A DNA stretch of 64,000 bases from Isoetes taiwanensis (GCA_021234155.1 JAJEKV010000039.1:3288001-3352000), one strand, 5' to 3'. Positions 11,990-23,767 are shown, numbered from the stretch's first letter. The notes: a model not told the origin generated them from the sequence alone. A program made the numbers and translations.

Positions 11990-12376
11990 GCAGATGCCTT
12001 ATTTTTTTTCACCTATTAAGGACGCCGAGTGTACAGAGGAGGATCAATTGTGTAACTGTAAGGAGGAGCTCTGCAAGGTGAGGGCAGCCCGCCTGCAAAA
12101 GAAATGGGCAGTGTACAGGGGAGACACAACAATTATTCTAGACCAATGGCCTTCCAATCCTTGGATTGACTATGTCTAGATAATTTTGGAAGCACAAAAT
12201 TACCACTAGCATTAGCATTATCTTCTTCTTGGTAGTCTTTTAATATTTGGTTATTGTGTTTGGTGATGGGGTCTAGTCCCCAGGTTTTAGATGGGCTGTT
12301 GCCCTTGCATGTGCCGTCCCATAGCCCGTTGGGTTCCCGTGGACGTAAAAATTCATCTTATCTTATCTTATCTTAT
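11990..12376 (+). mobile_element. 3' end of a pentamer-tailed retroelement (LINE or SINE)
   Basis: The segment ends at 12354-12376 in about four to five tandem ATCTT/TCTTA pentamers after a G+C-rich 3' region (GGGGTCTAGTCCCCAGG and GGGTTCCCGTGGACGTAAAA). Upstream an open frame from 11994 to 12179 is Cys- and Lys-rich but was not recognised. A tandem pentamer tail on a G+C-rich body is typical of non-LTR or SINE insertions. The tail unit differs from that of the 1-4.4 kb LINE. Confidence 0.45.
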
Positions 12377-13216
12377 TTGTTAAAAAAAGTACACAAATTC
12401 CACATATTTCATAGGTGAGCAAACTAGAGCTTGGCCTTGGTGATGGTGATCTTAATTACCTCTGCGCCACCTCATTGTGTCAATCCCATAACTTTAGCCA
12501 ATCGTTTTATTGTAGGATTTAACATGGAAACATTGAGTCCATCCATGCTCACGCTGAGGTTTGCAACAATGTTATACTTCATCTCACACACCCCTTAAAA
12601 AACAGTTTGATGCTCCAACAAGCCAATATAACAAAAACACTATCAACCATAAAGATTTGAATCTACAAAGAAGTGTAGAACATGAATCCACCAATGATGA
12701 AGCACCATATTAAATAGAGATAAGAAACAAAGAACTTTCTTAAGGTCATGCCCCCCTTTGCCTTACCATGATTTTTATGGCGATTTAGAGTTAAGGTAGC
12801 AACATGTCACCAACATAACATATCAAACATCTGCCTAAGTATGATGTTTTGGTAAATATGGCAAATATATTATTTCTGCGAATTTGATTGAAAATTTGCT
12901 TTCACATATATATCTTAGTTGTTTTTGAAACAAGTTGTAGATTTCTAACTCCATCCATAAGATTTTACTATTATTGGAGGGATTTTATTCTCATCTATGA
13001 GTGTTGTGAAGATTACCATTTTGGCAAATTTAGCGAAAATGAAAGTCATCCCACGTTGCAACCTAGAGCTTTAGCCTAGTTTGGTATCGGATCCAAGAGA
13101 TTTCGGAAATTCAGAGGTTTTTGAGGACTTTTTTTTTTCTGAACCTGTTTAAATGAATGTTAATTGTTGTGGTTCCCAGTTCTATACACATAGACGCTAC
13201 GGATTTAGCTTCCAAG
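12377..13216. other. Spacer / upstream region of the SET gene
   Basis: A+T-rich and non-coding as far as can be seen. It should contain the promoter of the plus-strand gene starting at 13217. An in-frame upstream ATG lies at 13157, but the ATG at 13217 gives a clean signal peptide. Confidence 0.4.
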
Positions 13217-16200
13217 ATGGGTAATCAGCAGCAGCTGCTACTGCTAGCATGTTTCATCTTCTTCTTCCTCGTGCCAGTCATTGCATCAGATCCTACTTGT
13301 TCCTTTCCGGTAATGCCCTTTCCTTCCTGTTTCTCTGGAGTTAAGTAGATTTTCCGATTGAATTTTATTTGTTTTCTTGTTTCAGCAATTCTCATATAAT
13401 GACAAGCTCACGGAAGAATGGATTGCAAAAAGATCCCAATCCCCAAGACAAACAATGCCTATAAATTGGTCCAGATTTGGCAAGCCCAGGCCTTCATCCA
13501 ACTACTCGGATGCCCACATATCACTGGCAATAGAAGAGGCAAGCTTAGCTTAAGTTTTAAGCTCGCATTTTCACAAGTATGTTCAAAATGAGCACACTGT
13601 TTTGGATCCTTCTATTTTGCTGAGAATTATGGTAGTTTCTTGTAGTTTTTAAAGTGGTTACCGGATACACAAGTAGAAAATGGTGCTTTCGGAAGGAAAT
13701 TTGCAATGCTACCTGAGGGCATAACCAATGGGGTTGGAAATGGTCTCAGCCCCACACTCAAGTCGATTGCTCTCTCTGATTTGAAGGCTGGCGACATGCT
13801 TTTGCAGCTACCTGTAAGTGCATTGTGATGCCATTGTTGAATAAGTGCTTACATGCGAGCTGTTAATTTCAGAACATCTAAATTGTTGGAATTTGAACAT
13901 GGCAAAATCTAGAGACTTACCTTTTATATGAGACCCCAAATATCATGACACGGATACTATTGTTTGCACTCCAAGACTGGTGCCTGATAGCTCTGTTCAA
14001 GTATAGAACAATACTTCCTTGTCCAAGCCGTATATGTCATTCGGTCCCATAAATCCAGGTAATTGGCAAACCTAGGAAAACGAAAACAAAATGAAATATC
14101 ACCCTCTTGCATTAAAAGTTTTTTCCTCTTGTAAAGGGGAAAAATCTTCATTCAGCAAATGGCAATTGCTAGTGGAACAAAACTTCTCCTTCTGTAATCC
14201 TATATAAGAAATGGTTCAAAAGGAACTGCTCAGTCATCGATTGCAGTTAAGCAGTCTTCATTGTAATAGTTATATATTGAGATTGATATCATGGTAAGAA
14301 GCTCTTTTATGTGGTGACTGAGTTTTATTATGTGGAACAGTTGGCAGCTTGCCTCTCTGACAGTTTAGACAGTGAAGATCCTATCACATTGAAGCATGGG
14401 CCTTGGGAGTTACGTTTAGCAACAAAACTTCTAAGGGAGAGGTATACTGATTAGGTAACCTTTTCCAGATATGTAATATCGGATTATTTCTTATTGGATT
14501 TTATTATCTCATTGTGGTACATCAGGTCAAAAGGTCTGGCATCAGTGTGGGCACCTTATATTAAGTTAATGCCAGAGTCCATTCCACTTCCTATGTTCTT
14601 CAACCAACTGGTAGGTAGGCCTGGAGGATCAACATGTTAGAGATAATTTGTTTCGTTAAAATTTTTAATCAGTTTCTATTGTTTGAATGTTTTATCTTCT
14701 CAGGAGTTGAATAATATACAAGATGAATTTGCAAAGGATGAAGTGCAATCCATGAGAAAATTTGCTGTCTCTGCATTTCAATCATTGGAGAAAAATGAGA
14801 CAGCCGGAGCAAAGTTTTCTAGATTTGGTAATGCTAGATTTACTCATTAAATTTTAGACACATAGGAACTCAAGGTAGTATTGCTACTTATCATGGGAAC
14901 CAAGAAAAGAGAACACTGCTGATTTTCGAGCTCCTTTTGCAAAGCTAATGAAATATGGGAACTGCATTGCCAAGAAAAGCGGCCAGTTGCGGCGATAAAG
15001 CAATGCCATACTTCCAACAAAATGAATTGGCTATTTCAATGCCCATTCCTGTTGCAACTCTTTTGCTTAATATAACCTACCAAAATGGGCAGAGGCGGCC
15101 ATTTGGGTAGTTATCTTTAGATGGTCAAAGGATGACAAAGAACCAATAACGATAGATATTCTGTGTTGTTCCTCGATGGCCTTGTAGCTTATTCATGCTT
15201 GAGAACAAATGACTATTGGATCATATTAGAGGGCATCCATGCACAATTTATTCTACACCTGATAGCTTAGTTAATGCTTAACGGCTGGAAAATGGAGGCT
15301 CAGACGCATTTCATCTTCCCTAGAAAAGTGGCCATTCCAATTTCTCTTGTAAACAGGTTTTAAGTGGTAAAACTATCATCAGCATTAGGCATTTTTAGTC
15401 ATGGTGATAGAGACATACACATATAAAGCTTGCAGAGAATGTGAAAGGCTTTTCATGCTATCCTTTATGCTATACATCCTCCATTATACTCTTGTTGGGT
15501 CTCTGATGTTATGTTGTAAATTTATTTTGTGCAGTTTGGGCGTTATCCATTGTCTTTAGCTCAACTTGCAGGTTTGACTGGAATGATGGGACTTCTACCT
15601 CTCAGAAGCATGTGCTTGTCCCATTCTTTGGTATGAGTAAAGGAACCAGAATGGAAGGTAATCTACCAACTTACTACTAGTAGTATTTGTATGAATTTTG
15701 GAGTTACCAATATCAAAGTGTTTAATTTGGTAAGGAAATTCTAATGCAAACATGAAAGGGCATATTCAATTCTGACCCGTTTCTAGTAGAAGCCTTGTAT
15801 CGTTACTAACTAGTTTTATCTGAAAAATTTGTGATTTTAGTGGTTCTAGACGTGCCAAATGCATCACTTAGACTGTTCGTAGAAAGTGAAGTTGGCAAGG
15901 GGACAAATATATTTGTCAATCCCAGGGGAAGTACAGAAAGAGATACATTCCTTTTTCAGGGTGGGTTTCATCACAAGAAAGAAAGCCCGTGTTATGAAGT
16001 ACTGATAATTTTATAAACCTGGTCTTACGCAGCTTCTACTTTTGCAAACCAAACCAGCGATAGAGCAAGGCTTTTTCGGAACACTCAGGTACTGGTTATT
16101 AATTTGAGTATTTCAAATGTTTTTCCTGTCTGAAACGCAAGTTATATAGTTGGATGGTTATCTGGTTCAATTTTCTTCATTGGAGGAGTCAGCTTATGAA

Positions 16201-19200
16201 TCCTTCTAAAAAGTTCCAATTCCTGGAGTTGCACCTTTGACATATTTCTCTTCCTTTCAGTGTGTCTTTATTGTCTATAAACTTTTCTATTATGTGTTTG
16301 TAATGCATGCATTTTGACTACCTCGACTCCAACTAAACTGCTCAGGCCTAATAAAACTTTTCTATCCAAAAATTGTCATTTAATCAAGCTTCTAAATAAC
16401 CACAAAGGTCTTCAAAATAATGTGTGGTGTTACCTGATTAAGTAAGCCTTTTAAGGCTATAGAAATGCATAGTTTTCTAGTAGGATGCACAGTCCTTCAA
16501 GAAACAGAGATATGGAGGTATGTTGAACCTCAGATATTGTAGTTTATCAGTATATATCTTTTATGTGATTCCAATATATGGAACTTCTTTGCAGGATTTA
16601 GCAAATTGGTATTTTTCTAGCTATGGAGGAGTGAATAACAATAGGCATCTCACTTTGCAAATAGCATCAGATGCAGTCAGTACGATTGCTGCTAGAATGG
16701 ATTCAGAATCTTCTCAAGATATGGGAGATTTTTCTATTGGAACTAATGGATATGTTGATCCATGCATGATCTGTATTCTTGCAACTTTATCATATGCTAG
16801 GGAGTTAATGATTCTTTACAATAATAACACCTCAAATCAGATAACTCCCTTGGATTTTGTTAGCAAAGATGGTACTATGTGGGAAAGAATCTTAAAATCT
16901 ATAGGAGAGCAAAGCCTGTCAATCAATCTTCTCTTGTTGAAGGGCCATTTAGACTTCTCTCAAGCCTTTGATTTTGCGTCATCGGTTATTCAAGCACGGA
17001 TATTTTTTCTGCTCAAATCTTACTCAACAGATTTAAAAGAAGATCTTCTCTTGTTGAAAGCAGCAGATTGGGAAGGCTTTAGCAGTGATGATGGGAGCCA
17101 GTTGTGCCCAACCTGTCGATGGCAAAATGAGGTGCAAAGTTATAATGACAACCTTGCAGTACAGTATCGAGCTTCAAGAAAAGCTCTGATGCATGCTGTT
17201 TCTGCCCAACTTAGTAATAGGAGAGGGGAGCGTGGTAACTCGACTGGGATGGGCGTTGTTGATACAGAGACTGAATCTGGGGTGGAAGCAATTCGAGAGG
17301 TATGGTTTCTTTCCCAAGTCATACTTGGTTATAAGGTCCAATTATTTATCTTATAGGCTAATGTTTATTTTTAGTTTGTAAATTGGGGGAAAAACAATGG
17401 TTTGGATATTTCAAATAAATTGGAAATTGCAAACTTTGTGGTGGATGAAGACCATGATCATGATGTTTCTCATGGAAACGGAAGCCTAGTACGTGGTGTA
17501 CTTGTCATAGAGGACATAGAAGAAGGTGAAATTCTTTGCACGCTATCGGTGAGTTTTATCTGGCTTTATTTGTTATCTTCTCATATTTGATTTGAGAAAA
17601 TGATTGCGAAGCTTTTATGTTATCTTCGTAGATGCATGCGGGACTATTTGATAAAAATGAAGCAAGTAACAATATAGCAGACAGTTGGGACATGGCTGCG
17701 GCTCGGTTGCTTCAGGAGAGGTACATACAGTTCAGTAGTTCTTTACCGCTTCTGGTTGGTCTGACTCCAGGTTAGTTTTGATGTCCAGAGCTCTTGGGAA
17801 TCTGTCCAGGTGGGCTTCTTATATTAAAGTACTTCCCCGTGATGTTCCAACCCCAATAAGTATGGATGTGGAGGTCAGTGTATAGACCTTACGTTGCTTG
17901 GCATGTAATGTCTTGCTATCTCTTAATTTTGTGCACTGGGGCATACACAGGAACTTGAAGAAGTTCAGTGGTGGCCAGTGATTAGGGAGACTATACAAGC
18001 ACGGAAGGCTATCAAAGAAAGTTTTATTATGTTTGAAAGAGCGAATCTTGCATGGGCAGAAATTCAGGAATATCGTGAGCAAAGTCATTTGAGGAATTTA
18101 GCATTTTATTATTTCAATATTTTATAGAAATATTGTTTTTTCTTGCAGAATGGGCTGCAGTTATTGTCCATAGCAGGGCTTTCACACTTCCAGTTTTTGG
18201 GGATGACAAATACTCTCATTATGTTCTCATGCCATACATGGATATGATCAATCACCATTACATATACCAGGTAATGCGTGTTTATATATAATAAAAAATA
18301 GCTATCGGATGTGACTGGCCATTTTCTTCTTTGTGTCCTCTTGTTGCATCAATAGGCAGATTGGATTTCAAGACCCATAATAGATGGGAAACTTGAAATA
18401 GTCGCAAAAAAGGATCTACGGAAAGGTGAGCAGTTGTTTGCAACATTTGGACCAAGGTCAAACGACAACCTGTTCGTCTACTATGGTAAGGATACATGAA
18501 TAATAATATGTAAATTGTGTTTGTGATGGTCATTGTTAACTGATAATAACCGAACAGGCTTTATTCTAAAAGATAACCCATTTGACCAAGCCCGACTTTT
18601 CAGGTCTTTTGAGGTGTTCCCTGCAATCCATATGCAACTTTTAATTTTTTAGTGTGCCTTTGTAAATGGTTGCCTCACGCCTATAACATTTCAGGATTCC
18701 CTTATTTGGTTTGGTAAGCTGTGGAATACGAAGTGCAAGATGTGTTCTCAACAGCCTGTTGCTTTTGAGGTCTGCAATAGGCAGTTCTTGGGGTCCATTT
18801 CCTCAAAGGCTCAGGTTGTTCTTGAAGGAGATGGCATTGAGCAAAGCAAGGAGTGGTGGGATCTCGTGAACAAGTGGGCCGATTATGGTTATCAGTACTT
18901 ACCATATACGCCTGGCCCCAACCTTTATTCATTTGGTGTTATGGATCCAACTTTAGTCAGTGCATATGCTGCTGCTTCTTCTGTCATTGATTTCGAACTG
19001 GGAAATCTTACACAAAATGCCAGCTGTCCCAGAGGTCTCTGCTCAGAAAAATCTGGTCACCTCAAGAAGTTTTTTATCTGCATGGAAGACTTGAGGAATC
19101 TAGTAGGAAGGCCCTTATCCAGTGAACATCCATGCTGGCCTCATATGATTTCGGCTTTGATGCTAGAAGATAAAGCTTCATCAAACCAATTTATTGCTAG

Positions 19201-19390
19201 GATTTCAATAGGATTAAGATGTTTGGAAATTATATCTACATTTCCTACTTCAATATATCAGGACAAAATATTACTAGGAAATAAAGCTGAGATGGCTAAT
19301 AAGCATGTCCTCTTGGCGAGGAAATATAGATTAATGAAAAAGATGTTTTTAAGGACTCCAGTAGAACAGTTAATAAATTCCAATCGTTAA
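13217..19390 (+). CDS. Secretory-pathway protein with two tandem SET / Rubisco-LSMT-like modules, 18 exons
   Basis: Exons: 13217-13309, 13386-13538, 13646-13813, 14341-14441, 14526-14610, 14704-14827, 15535-15657, 15841-15960, 16033-16088, 16595-17299, 17375-17548, 17632-17720, 17789-17873, 17951-18074, 18149-18270, 18356-18485, 18558-18613, 18695-19390; frame is continuous for about 1067 codons. The N-terminus is a signal peptide (MGNQQQ, hydrophobic core, cleavage near VIAS). Module 1 (exons 3-10) and module 2 (exons 11-18) each have a SET N-part, an insert, a SET C-part and a Rubisco-LSMT substrate-binding-like C-domain. Module 2 keeps the SET motifs: WASYIKVLP, MPYMDMINHH, GEQLFATFGPRSND and VYYGF. 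In module 1 the counterparts read VPFFGMSKGT and FVNPRGSTERDTFLFQ, so the Asn-His pair and the Tyr are gone. SET enzymes of this class methylate lysines using S-adenosylmethionine; the substrate here is unknown. All introns are GT-AG except intron 2. Confidence 0.85.
13539..13540 (+). other. GC donor of intron 2 (GC-AG intron)
   Basis: Exon 2 ends ATAGAAGAG and the intron begins GCAAGC. Joining it to the acceptor TTGTAG at 13641-13645 keeps the frame and gives AIEE-FLKWLP, which fits the start of the LSMT-type domain. No GT donor nearby keeps the frame. Confidence 0.6.
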
Positions 19391-19482
19391 TTCTTCGAAG
19401 AATTCTATTCATGCAGTCTTCTTCTTTCCCTTCTGATGTAACAGTTATTTTGGAAGGGGTTATTAAAGCGACATAATATGCT

Positions 19483-19488
19483 AATAAA
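19483..19488 (+). terminator. Polyadenylation signal of the SET gene
   Basis: AATAAA lies 93 bases after the stop codon, in an A+T-rich context. It is the nearest canonical signal. Confidence 0.5.
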
Positions 19489-19490
19489 TA

Positions 19491-20640
19491 AACATGATGA
19501 CTGCATCGAGTTTATCTATATTTTTAAGAGATGGGCTACAGCATCGAGTTAGAATTTAGAAATTCCGTAAGTTCTACTCACAGGTGGAACTTTGACCAGA
19601 TCCAATGCAATAGATAGGACGTGTGGTCGGTCCCCTTATATTTAATGGAAGTTCTGCCCAAATAACGTCCAAACACGTAGAAAAGACCCAGTCAAGAGTG
19701 CAAACAAGTAGGATATGATTGGTCTAGGGCCACAAAAATGGCCCACTAACATGGTAATGCAATCGATCTCCTTAATACAATGTTAGAATACTGTCCTTTA
19801 ATGAATCACAGATTGCATAAGGCCAAAACTGCAGTCAAAACACGTATGTATGTGCTGGTTCAACATGGTCATATACAGGGAAGTCGTATGTATGTGCTTT
19901 GTTAAGACTGACTTAAAGATAAGATAAGACAAGACAATGGCTTTGTTAGGACTGGTCTGTGCTACTTAAGGACTGTTTCTTGCATCCTCAAGCAGTACCA
20001 ATTACGACTCGAGCCGCACCCGCTTCAAATGCAGGGCCGCTCTCTTCAGGGGATGATCAGAACGATGAGGCATCGATCTTCATCATCGCTCTGATCCTCC
20101 TTTGCAGATAGCAGAATCTGCAAAATGCATTTCAACTAATCAGCATTTTGTTTTTTAGTTAACTTTAAAGATGTTCTGTCATAGTTCCTTCCATTTCATT
20201 GAAATGTCTGTTTTTTCAGGTTGCTTAGATGTAATATGCATATGTAGTATCAGGCATGTAACGCTTTTTGTTCATTTGAAAGACTATATTTTTGCAATTT
20301 CCCTACAAAATGCTATGTAGCAGACACGCAACCTTTTGCTGCTGTAGTTGTTTCTATTGCATTGAAGTTTTGCTTTTGCAGATGAAATACCTGGGAGATA
20401 TGTGAAAGAAATTACAGAACGCCTTCCCGTATCGATTCGTATGGAACCCTTCCATTTCGTTTGGGCTTTTTGCATGCTATGTTCTTGACTGAGGGGAGTT
20501 TATAAATTGCAGCATAACAGGGCTTTCTCAAATCCGATACGGGCGCAGAAGCTGCAGGATTTGGGCGCGCTGACTTTGTCAATTGCAAGTCGACGCCTTG
20601 CCCTTTCCCTTTCGATTTTGCTACGTCAATATATTGAACA
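19491..20640. other. Spacer, no gene seen
   Basis: A+T-rich sequence; a short GATAA-rich run (AAGATAAGATAAGAC) is present at about 19917-19933. No supported gene. Confidence 0.4.
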
Positions 20641-20650
20641 GGTAATTCTG

Positions 20651-20750
20651 TAATTCTTGTCGACAGAAAATTTCGGGGCGAAAGCCCTCGCGAGCGGCGG
20701 CAGCCGCGAGCCTGGGCGCGCGCCCCGAAATTTTCTGCCGGCAAGAATTT
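20651..20750. repeat. G+C-rich foldback element, 30-bp arms
   Basis: The left arm 20651-20680 and right arm 20721-20750 are reverse complements with about three or four mismatches (cores GAAAATTTCGGGGCG and CGCCCCGAAATTTTC). The loop also folds (CTCGCGAGCGGC against GCCGCGAG). A smaller stem of the TTTTTTGCCGG / CCGGCACCAAAAAA type follows at about 20794-20825. This looks like a MITE or foldback transposon end. Confidence 0.75.
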
Positions 20751-20927
20751 CTGGACGAAATAAACACTGGCTTGATACTCCGGCTTTCTAAATTTTTTGC
20801 CGGCGACATTCCGGCACCAAAAAATCAACAAGGCATCCACAGAAAGTTTCATGTTTTAAAAACAAGGCCAAAAAGCCGAAATACCAAGGCGACGTTTATT
20901 TCGTTTTAATAATTGTGCTATGTTTTT

Positions 20928-21007
20928 ATTGTTGCCATGTGCTATTGTGTTTCTTGTTTCTATTGTTGCCATGTGCTATTGTGTTTCTTGTTTCTATTGT
21001 TGCCATG
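20928..21007 (+). repeat. 34-bp tandem repeat, about 2.3 copies
   Basis: GTTGCCATGTGCTATTGTG starts at 20931 and again at 20965; GTTGCCATGT starts a third time at 20999. The two full units are identical. Confidence 0.9.
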
Positions 21008-21059
21008 TCTGCACATTTGTCTGCATGTTGTCCACCACATCCTCGGGCCTACTAGGTAA

Positions 21060-21290
21060 GGTTATCGGTCTGGTTGAGGCCAATAACCAAAAATGCGTGA
21101 ACGAGGCTATTATTTGGCACGTAAGGGCCTCGGCCTTACATGCCAAATATCTGGCCGAAGACGTGGAGCTGATGTCACGCATTTTTGGTTATCGGCCGAG
21201 GCGAAGACCGATAACCACCTTATCGGTCTTATATTGGTGGAATAGTACTGATAACTAGTTATCAGCCTACACCAATATATAATGATAACC
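21060..21290. repeat. Nested hairpin (foldback) element
   Basis: Outer arms 21060-21100 and 21175-21216 pair over about 40 bases (cores AATAACCAAAAATGCGTGA and TCACGCATTTTTGGTTAT). Inner arms 21111-21129 and 21132-21149 pair with only a few loop bases (TATTTGGCA...TGCCAAATA). A second stem follows: ATATTGGTG 21231-21239 with CACCAATAT 21270-21278, enclosing the perfect palindrome CTGATAACTAGTTATCAG at 21248-21265. The whole begins GGTTATC and ends GATAACC. A MITE/foldback transposon is most likely; a hairpin RNA locus is an alternative. Confidence 0.8.
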
Positions 21291-22640
21291 AATACCCTTT
21301 ACACTAGAGAGTCCGATAAGGCGTTTGAATGGCCTAGAGGAGGCTCATTTCCGCTCACCAGCGGAATGGCCTCCCCCAACCCATTACTGTTTTTATGATG
21401 GCCCTCATAATGCCCTTATGGAGTGTGCTACATTGTTGGTATGTCATGGGGAGAAGTGTTTCCTAGAGCACATCAGAGCTGCCTACTTCTTCCTCGACCT
21501 ATACTCGGATCGCCAAACTGTATTGGCCATAGATCTTGTTTATCTTAAAATGATTCTTACGCTGCTACAATTGCGCGAGCAAACTAGTGGCTCAGAGTAA
21601 TGTCCATTTACTTGCAGACTTGAACCTGGGTACATTAGTGCATTTTGTTTGCTTTGTATTGTATAAGATGTTGAAGGGTTATGAACAACAAGAAATGCAT
21701 ATTCTAGATCTTTCATATAAATATACAATTTGCTTTACTGATTTGTTACTTTCGCCATGCTAATAATATCTTCGAATTGAAATTAGAACAAACACATAAG
21801 ATGCATTAACTACCAAGGGTAGCAAAACAACTGAGCATAATATGACATGGGATTCTCTTCTCTTCTTGCCTCATCACCTCCGGCTCCAACAAGAAAAAGG
21901 GAGAAATAACAAGGTGCTATTAAATGGAGCGTTGCCATTTGCATGACCTAGTGAATTTGTGAGAATATTGGGTAAACAAAGGAAAATACAATGTGTGGAG
22001 GTGAAGTGGTTTGAACAAAACAACAGAAGTGTGCCATGTTATTACTTGAGATAAGATCTAGCACTTTGGCACAAACATGTAAGAAAAACATTGAACAAGA
22101 GACAACAAATCTAAACATGGTTGTTTGCTTCATGGGTATGATGCAACACTTCCCCAAGGTGGATATGAGGGATTGTCCCTTATTCCAAAAATGATTATCA
22201 AAATGTCATGGTCCTGCACATGGGCTATGCCTTTTGTTTAAGCTAATATGTCTATCATGTGGTGACCATTAAGCAAGAAATTAATCGCTTCTAAGCCATT
22301 CGTGCATAACATTTTGGAGTCACTTACCCATGGAAGAATGACACCTCTTTTCCAATTACAAGATATATGGTATTTTAGTCGAGATGCAACAATACGCGTG
22401 GAATAAAGAGAAGGCCGAGAAAATATCCACCAAAGAGAACCATATCATGTTTAACAAATAACATTTCTTTTTCATTGAAGAATGAAGTAAAAAACAGTAT
22501 TTTCGTCATTTGGTGTGTAGAACTTAAAAGACATGAGAGCCCATTTTTAGTGTGATGAGAATGAAGCTCAATGAATATGTATCTAAGAATGACATATGTC
22601 CTAAGGAATGCGGTATGACGTAAATTTACTAACTGATTAA
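21291..22640. other. Spacer, one unassigned ORF
   Basis: An open frame at 21325-21600 (91 codons, plus) reads like ordinary protein (CATLLVCHGEKCFLEHI, AAYFFLDLYSDRQ) but was not recognised and has no clear splice partners. The rest is A+T-rich and shows no gene. Confidence 0.35.
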
Positions 22641-22647
22641 CTAATAA

Positions 22648-22682
22648 CTAACCAACCAACCAACCAACCAACCAACCAACTA
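22648..22682 (+). repeat. (CCAA)n microsatellite
   Basis: About eight tandem CCAA/AACC units, with related AACT(A/G)ACT words on both sides. Confidence 0.9.
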
Positions 22683-23104
22683 ACTAAAAGACCAATCTTT
22701 GTATGGTTTAGATTTAACATCATTTGATAAATAACTTGTCTTCAGAATATTACAATTGAGCAACAATGCTTTCTATGCCAAATTTTGAGGGCAAGAAGGT
22801 ACACTTGGCTCTGGAGCATCAAATGATGTTAATTAGACTGCTATATGTAAACCTCAATCCTTTTGGCACAAAATTTATATCATCCACATCATAGCCTTTA
22901 GAAATATTTCTATGCAGCAATGGAATGAGCAAGCGATTAACTATGTTCCCATTTCTGTGTTGATTTTAAGGTTCCCGCCCAGTGTTACTCTTGAGTTTCC
23001 TGCCTACTATTAAAATTTGGATTTTTCGCCAAATGTTATGGGCTTCCCACGCAGTACAAATTTTGGAGTTAAGTCTGTTCTTTTTCTTCTTAAATGGGAA
23101 CGTC

Positions 23105-23290
23105 TTTATCTGGCGCTTGGCGCCTGGAGGCCAGGCAAGTTTTATTGTTTATCTCTTTTTTCTTTCTCTAGCGCCTGGCAGCCAATGCGAGTTCTTGACG
23201 CCTAGCATCGAGTGAGCTCCTGGTGCCGGACACCAATACGAACTCTTGGCACCTCAACTAGAGCCTGAAGGTGCGAGCTCCTAGCTTCTT
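23105..23290 (+). repeat. Degenerate GGCGCCTGG-type repeat
   Basis: Words such as GGCGCCTGGAGGCCAGGC, GCGCCTGGCAGCCAATGCGA and GGTGCCGGACACCAATACGA recur with GAGTTCTTG or GAACTCTTGG and GAGCTCC. They form a short array of diverged units of about 55 bases with internal dyads. Confidence 0.5.
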
Positions 23291-23592
23291 TGTTGCCTTC
23301 TATGAGTTCGATGGGTTCTGGTTTGGCAAGCGTTTGATAGATTTACCTTGGTGAAGCAGCCAACTAAAAGAACTCAAAGCTCTTCAGCTCTCTGCAAATT
23401 GAGGTAAGAAAATCACCTCTTTGCTTCATTTGTTCAGAAGTTCTTTGCTATATTGGATGACATGGATGCTTTCAGGCTTGAAAGTGAGAAATGGGTATTG
23501 TCAAATCGATTCATTTTGCGAAAAGTTCCTGTGTAATACTCTTGGAATGCTTTTGATTATCTGCTTATGAGAAATGAGGGGAAGCCAAAGGT

Positions 23593-23767
23593 GAATAGTA
23601 GACCCTTCTCTACCACATCCGCGCTTAGCATGACAAGGTGGAAAAAAGAAAAAAAAAGGGAGGATTTTTTACTCAATTGTTTTTTTGAAAAAAATATATA
23701 CTTTTTTTTTTCCTATTTTGCCTTGTCGCGCTAAGCGCGAGATGTGGTAGAGAAGGGTCTACTATTC
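23593..23767. mobile_element. MITE-like element, 175 bp, terminal inverted repeats of about 46 bp
   Basis: The left arm 23593-23638 and right arm 23721-23767 are near-perfect reverse complements (GAATAGTAGACCCTTCTCTA at the outer end, GACAAGG at the inner end). The centre is A/T-homopolymeric. Size and structure fit a miniature inverted-repeat transposon. No certain target-site duplication was identified. Confidence 0.8.

Noticed and set aside
20412-20852. 146-codon minus-strand ORF
   Set aside because: It runs straight through the G+C-rich hairpin; the inverted repeat explains the lack of stops.
22648-22682. Possible CRISPR-like array
   Set aside because: It is a simple (CCAA)n microsatellite with no spacers, in a eukaryotic genome.
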